DNA of 9,739 bases. Source: Chloroflexota bacterium (GTDB lineage Bacteria; Chloroflexota; Anaerolineae; B4-G1). A program made the translations under genes and the position numbers. Where the stretch lies: assembly GCA_024232355.1 (NCBI GenBank), contig JAAEPW010000085.1, forward strand, positions 1-9,739. The letters run 5' to 3'. Below are positions 1-4,892 of the stretch, in pieces; the first letter of the stretch is position 1; every line of letters starts with the position of its first letter. Below the pieces are notes generated by a model. That model was not told the origin of the DNA, did not search any database, and saw only the letters and a program-made list of their open reading frames with translations.

Positions 1-2
1 AG

Positions 3-107
3 CAGCATCGCAATGTTCTCGACTATCTCGTTGAAGCCTGTGACGCAGCAAATTGGGGTAGGCAAGCTCCATCCCTACTCCCAGGAGACACTGTGATTGT
101 TGGATAA
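3..107 (+). CDS. C-terminal end of an IS66-like transposase (partial, runs off the left edge)
   Basis: The frame beginning at base 3 is open from the window edge to a TAA at 105-107 and gives about 34 residues. They include NVLDYLVEAC and, further on, APSLLP. A helical stretch of the form N-V-L-x-Y-L followed by a final APSLLP is, from memory of the family, the usual C-terminus of one large group of IS66 transposases. The catalytic DDE core would lie to the left and is not visible, so whether the gene is intact cannot be judged. Three residues (IVG) follow the usual end. Family assignment rests on this short tail only. Confidence 0.55.
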   Translation, partial: QHRNVLDYLVEACDAANWGRQAPSLLPGDTVIVG

Positions 108-113
108 GTCATC

Positions 114-141
114 GGGGGCGTTATACCCCCTGAACGGTTAC
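114..141. mobile_element. Putative right end of the IS66-like element
   Basis: Shortly after the transposase stop lies a G5/C5 inverted pair (114-118 and 126-130), followed by TGAACGGTTAC ending at 141. Read from the other strand the boundary begins GTAACCGTTCA. IS66-family termini characteristically start with GTAA, which fits an element edge at 141. IS66 elements usually duplicate 8 bp of target, which would be 142-149 (TATAATTT). The left end is outside the window, so neither the matching inverted repeat nor the duplication can be confirmed. Confidence 0.4.
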
Positions 142-147
142 TATAAT
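142..147 (+). promoter_or_regulatory. Possible -10 box for the DUF6326-like gene
   Basis: A perfect TATAAT sits 22 nt upstream of the ATG at 170. No convincing -35 hexamer is found 16-18 bp upstream; the best there is GC-rich or CGTTAT-like and lies inside the presumed insertion-sequence end. If the element ends at 141, this box is the first host sequence after it. It may be an old promoter separated from its -35 by the insertion, or a weak hybrid promoter. Confidence 0.35.
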
Positions 148-169
148 TTTTCTAAAAAGGAGGGAAAAA

Positions 170-595
170 ATGAATGCAGAAAAAAAGACCGCAACAATCT
201 TGCAAGATGTAAAGATAAATATAAAGGCAAAGCTTTCAGCATTATGGGCTTCTTTGTTGTTTTTATATGTCTATGTGGATATTTTCCATTTACAATCACC
301 GGGGTATATAGAGGAAATAATGGCGGGAGAAGCATGGTCTTCACCTCAATTAACGTTATTGGGAGCCATGATATTTTTGACAATTCCGAGTGTTATGGTT
401 TTCCTATCCCTAGCATTAAAGTCTAAAGCGAATCGCTGGACAAACATCATCTTGGGTATAGTATATATTGCTACTTCGATAATAATCATAATACAAGGGG
501 CCATGGCATATTATATATTTGGTCAAATTGTAGAAATTGTGCTTCTTTTACTAATTGTCTGGTATGCGTGGAACTGGCCTACACAGGAAGTATAA
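170..595 (+). CDS. DUF6326-like small integral membrane protein
   Basis: A 141-residue, very hydrophobic protein with about four predicted membrane helices (roughly residues 22-40, 62-83, 90-110 and 113-135). The pattern after a charged N-terminus, VKINIKAKLSALW with a following YVYVDIF, then GYIEEIMAGE, then a PSVMVFLSLALKSKANRW loop, is what I recall for the DUF6326 family. No biochemical role is known to me. The start at 170 is supported by a near-perfect Shine-Dalgarno AAAGGAGG at 156-163, six nt upstream. The gene is AT-rich. It stands directly downstream of the insertion-sequence end and is separated from the next gene by 244 bp holding a hairpin and a fresh promoter, so it is probably its own transcription unit. 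Residues 5-8 (KKTA) recur at the start of the next gene. Confidence 0.8.
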   Translation: MNAEKKTATILQDVKINIKAKLSALWASLLFLYVYVDIFHLQSPGYIEEIMAGEAWSSPQLTLLGAMIFLTIPSVMVFLSLALKSKANRWTNIILGIVYIATSIIIIIQGAMAYYIFGQIVEIVLLLLIVWYAWNWPTQEV

Positions 596-741
596 GTCGA
601 TTCTATCTTTTGTGAAACTAGTCAGAGGAAAAGTAGCCATAACTGTGGAGTATGATAGCAAAACCTGGCGAGTTGCGAATAGTGGCTCGTCTTCTTGTTG
701 CCCCTTGGCACATTCCATTATGCTCCGAGCCTACAATTAAT

Positions 742-761
742 CCCCTGAAACACGTTCGGGG
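742..761 (+). terminator. Weak terminator-like hairpin abutting a -35 box
   Basis: CCCC (742-745) plus GAA (747-749), with a bulged T, can pair with TTC plus GGGG (755-761) around the loop ACACG. Only three T residues follow before the -35 hexamer at 763-768. This could end transcription from the gene ending at 595 or influence access to the promoter. The stem is short and bulged, so the call is weak. The rest of 596-741 shows no recognisable gene. A 56-codon frame at 652-822 runs through the promoter and is not credible. Confidence 0.3.
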
Positions 762-762
762 T

Positions 763-792
763 TTGACACAAATATCACCCGGCTACTATAAT
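763..792 (+). promoter_or_regulatory. Consensus sigma-70-type promoter for the first DUF4386 gene
   Basis: TTGACA at 763-768 and TATAAT at 787-792 are both perfect hexamers, separated by 18 bp. Transcription would start near 799 and give a roughly 40-nt leader to the ATG at 840. This is the best promoter in the window. Confidence 0.75.
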
Positions 793-839
793 GCACGTAT
801 GATTTCACCAATCTCAGAATAGTCAAAAGGAGAAACAAA

Positions 840-1520
840 ATGAACACAAACAAAAAGACCGCAATAATTGTGGGAGTATTATTCATAACTGCCACAGTTA
901 CGTATATGATAGGTTCTAGCTATTTAGACCCTATTCTCGATGCTCCGGATTATCTCGTTAATGTTTCTGCAAATAAAAACCTGGTATTGATAGGAATGCT
1001 CTTTGAGTTGGTTAATAACGTTGCAGTTGTTTGCATTCCATTTATGATGTTTCCAATCTTGAAAAAGCATAATGAAGCCTTGTCTCTTGGATATGTTGTT
1101 TTCAGGATTGTTGAGTCTGTTACCTTAATTATAGGTAGTATCAGCATACTATCACTCGTGACACTAAGTCAGGAATTTGTCAAAGTAGGAGCTCCGGATG
1201 CTGCCCATTTTCTAGCCTCGGGAACTTTATTACTAGCAGACCGTGATTGGACCGTTTTGCTTGGGGTTAATATCGTTTTTCCCCTAGGTTCTCTGATATA
1301 TAACTATTTATTGTATCGATCCAAACTCATTCCTCGATGGTTATCAGGTTGGGGGTTTGTTGGAGCCGCATTGTTGTTGCCAAGAGCCTTGATGTTGCTT
1401 TTCGGCGATAATACCTTGGTGATTTTAACTCTACCAATATGGGTGCAAGAAATGGTATTTGCGTTATGGCTGATCGTTAAAGGGTTCAATCCGTCTGCAA
1501 TTGCTTCCGAGCCTGTCTAA
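840..1520 (+). CDS. DUF4386 family membrane protein
   Basis: A 226-residue protein with about six predicted membrane helices (roughly 8-26, 48-74, 82-108, 138-160, 168-190 and 193-215). It shows the family's typical segments: an N-terminal KKTAIIVGVLFI helix, a YLVNVSANKNLVLIGMLFEL loop-helix, the YRSKLIPRWLSGWG turn entering helix five, and a final helix ending ALWLIVKGFNPS. Length agrees with the family as I know it (about 210-240 residues). DUF4386 proteins have no established function. The ATG is supported by AAGGAG at 827-832, seven nt upstream, and by the promoter at 763-792. A strong hairpin 20 nt after the stop suggests the transcript is monocistronic. Confidence 0.87.
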   Translation: MNTNKKTAIIVGVLFITATVTYMIGSSYLDPILDAPDYLVNVSANKNLVLIGMLFELVNNVAVVCIPFMMFPILKKHNEALSLGYVVFRIVESVTLIIGSISILSLVTLSQEFVKVGAPDAAHFLASGTLLLADRDWTVLLGVNIVFPLGSLIYNYLLYRSKLIPRWLSGWGFVGAALLLPRALMLLFGDNTLVILTLPIWVQEMVFALWLIVKGFNPSAIASEPV

Positions 1521-1540
1521 ACAGAATGAAGCGAGATAAA

Positions 1541-1572
1541 AACAAAACAGGGAGAAAGCTCCCTGTTTTGTT
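1541..1572 (+). terminator. Strong factor-independent terminator-like hairpin
   Basis: AACAAAACAGGGAG (1541-1554) is the perfect reverse complement of CTCCCTGTTTTGTT (1559-1572), with a four-base AAAG loop. The GC-rich top and the A-rich left/T-rich right arms are the classic layout, and could work in both directions. It lies 20 nt after the stop of the first DUF4386 gene and 58 nt before the start of the second. Confidence 0.8.
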
Positions 1573-1630
1573 CAAATCGAAGCAAAGTCTCGATTCAATG
1601 AGCGCATCTATTATACAAGGAGATAACACG

Positions 1631-2347
1631 ATGACTAGCAAAGACAAAATAAATTCACCCCAAAAGACCGCAAGAGTTGCAGCGTTTGTGTTTCTAATCG
1701 TAATTGGTATGGGGATATCGGCTGAACTTTTTGTTCTCGGGGATATTATTGTGCCCAGAGATGCCGCAGCAACAGTCGATAATATTGTGGCTTCTGAATT
1801 GCTATTCCGTCTCTCCCTCGTGATCGGTCTAGTTCGCCAAATGTTCTTGCTGTTGTTGGTTCTAGTTTTATACAAGTTACTCGAACCCGTTAACAAAACC
1901 ATTGCTTTGCTTATGGTCATATTCGCTCTGGTCAGCATCCCTATCGCGATGCTCAATGAGCTTAACCATTTTGCTGTCCTGCTACTATTGAGCGGTGCTG
2001 ACTATGTGACAGCATTCAAAGCCGATCAGTTGCATACCCTGGTGATGTTCTTTCTTGATTTGCGCGAGTATGGAACATTTATCCCAGGGATTTTTTCCTT
2101 GTGGTTATTTTTCCAAGGTTATCTAGTTTTCAAATCGGGCTTCCTTCCTAGAATTCTGGGCATCTTGTTGATGATTGGAGGTGTATGCCATCCGATACTT
2201 GCTGTTTCATTCTTTCTTTTTCCCAACTTTGATGCGACGATATTGGGCGTGTTTGCGTTTCTTGGAGAAGTGTTATTTTACTTGTGGCTTTTGATCAAGG
2301 GTGTAAACGTCAAAGAGTGGGAAAAACGTGCTCTTGAATCTGCTTGA
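1631..2347 (+). CDS. DUF4386 family membrane protein (second copy, divergent)
   Basis: A 238-residue protein with about six predicted membrane helices (roughly 14-36, 56-83, 89-118, 147-168, 172-197 and 203-223). The most characteristic DUF4386 segment is GYLVFKSGFLPRILGILLMI (162-181). It also has an ISAELFVLGDIIVPRDAAAT stretch near the N-terminus and ends in LWLLIKGVN. It resembles the upstream gene in layout but is clearly diverged, so the pair is not a recent duplication. I chose ATG 1631 because AAGGAGA lies just upstream (about 1617-1623). The longer in-frame start at 1526 would place the terminator hairpin inside the coding sequence and add a non-family N-terminus. No clear promoter is seen between the hairpin and the start. 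Function unknown. Confidence 0.87.
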   Translation: MTSKDKINSPQKTARVAAFVFLIVIGMGISAELFVLGDIIVPRDAAATVDNIVASELLFRLSLVIGLVRQMFLLLLVLVLYKLLEPVNKTIALLMVIFALVSIPIAMLNELNHFAVLLLLSGADYVTAFKADQLHTLVMFFLDLREYGTFIPGIFSLWLFFQGYLVFKSGFLPRILGILLMIGGVCHPILAVSFFLFPNFDATILGVFAFLGEVLFYLWLLIKGVNVKEWEKRALESA

Positions 2348-2378
2348 TATCCCCATACAAGATTTAGAACTTTTCAAC

Positions 2379-2503
2379 ACGTCATTCCGAGCGACCGAAG
2401 GGAAGCCTGCCCTGAGCTTGTCAAGGGGTCGAGGAATCTCCGAGTCGTGTTTGCCGTCGCAAGTGGAGATTCCTCGATTTACTACGCTCACTTGGAATGA
2501 CGT
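2379..2503. repeat. Nested palindromic GTCATTCCGAG-type dispersed repeat
   Basis: The outer arms ACGTCATTCC (2379-2388) and GGAATGACGT (2494-2503) are perfect inverted copies, and matching continues imperfectly inwards. Inside them TCGAGGAATCTCC (2429-2441) pairs perfectly with GGAGATTCCTCGA (2465-2477). Between the left arms lies a TGCCCTGAGCTTGTCAAGGGG module (2408-2427). Elements built from these modules are, as I recall, widespread in high copy in environmental Chloroflexota and some other bacterial genomes. The whole fills the gap between the second DUF4386 gene and the cyclase. It could fold into a long cruciform or RNA hairpin and may act as a terminator or mRNA stabiliser. Any ORF across it is spurious. 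Confidence 0.8.
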
Positions 2504-2531
2504 ACCAGAAAAGCCTGATTAGGAGATCCCA

Positions 2532-4031
2532 ATGAAAAAAAGATATTATCTCTCAATGTTGAGCGTGTTTCCACTGATTTTGACGTATGATTGCGTCTAC
2601 TTTGTTTCTCACCAATCGTTAAAGCTGTTTTTAACGATGGTTTTACCCCATTTTGCCGTATATGGACTCGTTAACTTTTTTGGAACCTATTTCCTTTACA
2701 AACCAATTGACTATTTATTTATCCAGAGTGGGGATACTATACAGGCTAAAAAGCAGCATGCCGCCCAGCGAATTAATCACCTTACTTGGTATTCAACAGG
2801 TTGGATATTTTTTATTGGTACCTTGAATGTTGTTATTCTTCTTTTGGGTGTGTTTTTATTCCAAGGGGCTTCCGACATTGCTTCTATGGATAAAATGCCG
2901 CCGATATTATTTTTGAATGTGATTCCATCGTCATTATTTACTTTTGCCATCCATCCTGCCCTTATCGCCTATTTTTTAATTAATGATTTCAACCTCGATC
3001 TCAAAGCGAAAACATTTTTACATTTTCAAATTCTTTATCCGGCAGGGAAAAAGAGAATAGGGCTAACTTTATTATTTGTTTTTCTTATTCTTGTTTTCTT
3101 TCCGAATCTGATTGCTATATCGGATTTAGTGATCGCTTCAATTTATGATCAGTCTCAGTATTTGAGTATAGATCTCGTAGAAACTTTATTGAACGAACAG
3201 CTTGTAATTTTTATCGGGATGATTTTTGCGGTAGTATTTATAACCCGCTCTTTTACCAAACCCATCTATTCACTTTTAAAAGAAATCAACAAGGTACGTG
3301 AAGGGGATTATTCAACCCAAGCCGCTATCATTACGGACGATGAAATTGGTGTGCTCACGAAAGAATTTAATGAAATGGTGAAAGGACTAGAAGAACGCGA
3401 GTTTATTAGAGATACCTTTGGCAAGTATGTTACCAAAGATGTGGCAGCCGTAATTCTCGATCAGAAAATAAATTTAGAGGGCCAAGTGCGCGTATGCACG
3501 ATCTTGGTAACGGATATTGCGAATTATACGACAATTTCTGAGGAATTAACACCTCAAGAAATCGTCATGATGTTGAACGAGTACTTTTCTGTCCTGGTAA
3601 ATATTATTCAAGATCATAGAGGGGTAGTGAATAAATTTGTTGGAGATGCTATTTTTGCCATGTTCAATGTCCCCCTTGATGATCCCGATCATGCTGTAAA
3701 TGCGATCAAGGCTGCCTTGGCCATAGAAAAAATCACCGCGACTCGTAAATTTGGTAAAAATCACCCACTTGTTACCCGGGTAGGAATCAATACAGGAGTT
3801 ATAGTGGCAGGAAATATCGGATCAGTTGACCGGATGGAATATACCGTCATTGGTGATGAGGTAAATGTTGCCGCCCGATTAGAACAACTGAATAAACAAC
3901 ATGGCACCCACGTCCTTTTGGGAGAGAATACCTACAATATGGCTAAAAATCACTTTGATTTCATTCCACTAGGAAGTTTTCAATTAAAAGGAAAAGAAAA
4001 AACTATAAAAGTATACACGATTGACAATTAA
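2532..4031 (+). CDS. Membrane-bound class III adenylate cyclase (six helices, HAMP, catalytic domain)
   Basis: A 499-residue protein predicted to make cAMP from ATP at the inner face of the membrane. About six membrane helices (roughly 8-27, 32-56, 87-111, 124-150, 175-203 and 223-238) lead into a HAMP linker (about 239-292, with KPIYSLLKEINKVREGDYS and DDEIGVLTKEFNEM). The cyclase homology domain runs from about 318 to 499. Metal-binding Asp328 (LVTDIANYT) and Asp372 (NKFVGDAIF), substrate-binding Lys368, and transition-state Asn445 and Arg449 (VNVAAR) are all present, so one homodimer should be active. The second substrate-selecting position, normally Asp, is Thr438 (EYTVIGDEVN), the mark of subclass IIIb, some members of which respond to bicarbonate. 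Six helices plus HAMP plus cyclase resembles the mycobacterial Rv3645-type arrangement. There is no large extracellular sensor domain. AGGAG at 2521-2525 supports the start. No cAMP receptor gene is in the window. Confidence 0.92.
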   Translation: MKKRYYLSMLSVFPLILTYDCVYFVSHQSLKLFLTMVLPHFAVYGLVNFFGTYFLYKPIDYLFIQSGDTIQAKKQHAAQRINHLTWYSTGWIFFIGTLNVVILLLGVFLFQGASDIASMDKMPPILFLNVIPSSLFTFAIHPALIAYFLINDFNLDLKAKTFLHFQILYPAGKKRIGLTLLFVFLILVFFPNLIAISDLVIASIYDQSQYLSIDLVETLLNEQLVIFIGMIFAVVFITRSFTKPIYSLLKEINKVREGDYSTQAAIITDDEIGVLTKEFNEMVKGLEEREFIRDTFGKYVTKDVAAVILDQKINLEGQVRVCTILVTDIANYTTISEELTPQEIVMMLNEYFSVLVNIIQDHRGVVNKFVGDAIFAMFNVPLDDPDHAVNAIKAALAIEKITATRKFGKNHPLVTRVGINTGVIVAGNIGSVDRMEYTVIGDEVNVAARLEQLNKQHGTHVLLGENTYNMAKNHFDFIPLGSFQLKGKEKTIKVYTIDN

Positions 4032-4058
4032 ACTTTGCATTCAAGGAGAATCTAAACC

Positions 4059-4793
4059 ATGACGCAACAACCTATTATCCAGGCCCAGAACATTCACAAG
4101 ACCTTTCGCAACGGACAGATCCAGGTGCACGCCCTGCGGGGGGTTGACCTGACCATTGCCTCTGGTGAGATGGTGGCGGTGATGGGGCCATCGGGGTGTG
4201 GCAAGACAACGCTGCTCAACTGCCTCTCAGGGCTGGACAGCTTTGACGAGGGTGAGGTGCAGATTGAGGGCGCCTCCCTGGCCGAGATGAGCGACCGGGC
4301 GCGCACGGACTACCGGGCCCACCGTATGGGCTTTGTCTTTCAGACCTTTAACCTGCTGCCGGTGATCAGCGCGGCGGAGAACGTAGAGTTGCCGCTCTTG
4401 CTGTCCGAGGTCAAGCCCCGGGAGGCCCGTCGCCGGGCCTTGGACGGGCTGGCCGAGGTGGGATTGAGCGACCGGGCCAATCATCGTCCGGCGGAGCTTT
4501 CCGGCGGTCAGCGCCAGCGGGTGACCATCGCTCGGGCCCTGGTCAACCAGCCCGCCATCATCTGGGCTGACGAGCCGACCGGCAACCTGGACAGCCAGTC
4601 GGCTCAGAACATCCTCGACCTCATGCGCGCGTTGAACCGGGAGCAGGGCCAGACCTTTGTGATCATCACCCACGACCAGGACATCGGCGAGCAGTGCGAC
4701 CGCATCGTGCGCATGCGGGACGGGGAGATTATCGACCGTGGAAACGGCAGCGATCTGGCCGCACCCGAGCCCCAAGCGGCAGATCAGGCATAG
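4059..4793 (+). CDS. ABC transporter ATPase, MacB/LolD-type
   Basis: A 244-residue nucleotide-binding subunit that hydrolyses ATP to drive the FtsX-type permease encoded next. Visible motifs: Walker [10 protein letters not shown] (43-51), Q-loop Gln95 within [10 protein letters not shown], the signature LSGGQ (147-151), Walker B IIWADEP (167-173), D-loop GNLD (175-178) and the switch His205. FQTFNLLP and the GNLDSQS sequence after Walker B are typical of the MacB/LolD/FtsE group rather than of importers. About 17 extra residues at the C-terminus are Ala/Pro-rich and probably not functional. AAGGAG at 4043-4048 supports the start. The cyclase stop is only 27 nt upstream, so read-through is plausible, but this gene is far richer in G+C (one 60-base sample, 4441-4500, is 67%, against 32% for 2881-2940). 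Confidence 0.95.
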   Translation: MTQQPIIQAQNIHKTFRNGQIQVHALRGVDLTIASGEMVAVMGPSGCGKTTLLNCLSGLDSFDEGEVQIEGASLAEMSDRARTDYRAHRMGFVFQTFNLLPVISAAENVELPLLLSEVKPREARRRALDGLAEVGLSDRANHRPAELSGGQRQRVTIARALVNQPAIIWADEPTGNLDSQSAQNILDLMRALNREQGQTFVIITHDQDIGEQCDRIVRMRDGEIIDRGNGSDLAAPEPQAADQA

Positions 4794-4823
4794 GCGTTGT
4801 TCAGAAACAACGTCGCGCTTTTT
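4793..4823 (+). terminator. Weak hairpin in the ATPase-permease gap
   Basis: CGTTGTT (4795-4801) pairs perfectly with AACAACG (4806-4812) around a CAGA loop, and can be lengthened by a G-T and a G-C pair. A run of five T follows at 4819-4823, six bases after the perfect part of the stem. It may partly attenuate transcription between the two ABC subunits. The T-run is set back from the stem, so strong termination is doubtful. The remaining bases up to 4880 show nothing recognisable. Confidence 0.35.
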
Positions 4824-4892
4824 ATCCAATTTCACTCGGAAAATGCGCATCAAAACACAAGTTATTTTTGAACGACCTCACAGGAGACGATT

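Noticed and set aside
97..426. 109-codon frame overlapping the start of the DUF6326-like gene
   Set aside because: It crosses the insertion-sequence end and the ribosome site, has no Shine-Dalgarno of its own, and overlaps a recognisable gene in another frame.
652..822. 56-codon ORF beginning MIAKPGELRIV in the first long intergenic space
   Set aside because: It runs through the consensus promoter at 763-792, its upstream GGAG is too close to the ATG, and it matches nothing I know.
1526..1630. Longer start for the second DUF4386 gene
   Set aside because: The added 35 residues would be encoded by the terminator hairpin, there is no ribosome site, and the family N-terminus begins near the ATG at 1631.
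2328..2522. 64-codon ORF over the palindromic repeat
   Set aside because: It is a translation of the dispersed repeat and overlaps the end of the DUF4386 gene; frames like this arise wherever the repeat occurs.
4227..4853. 208-codon minus-strand frame opposite the ABC ATPase
   Set aside because: The plus strand carries every ABC ATPase motif; the minus frame has none of its own.
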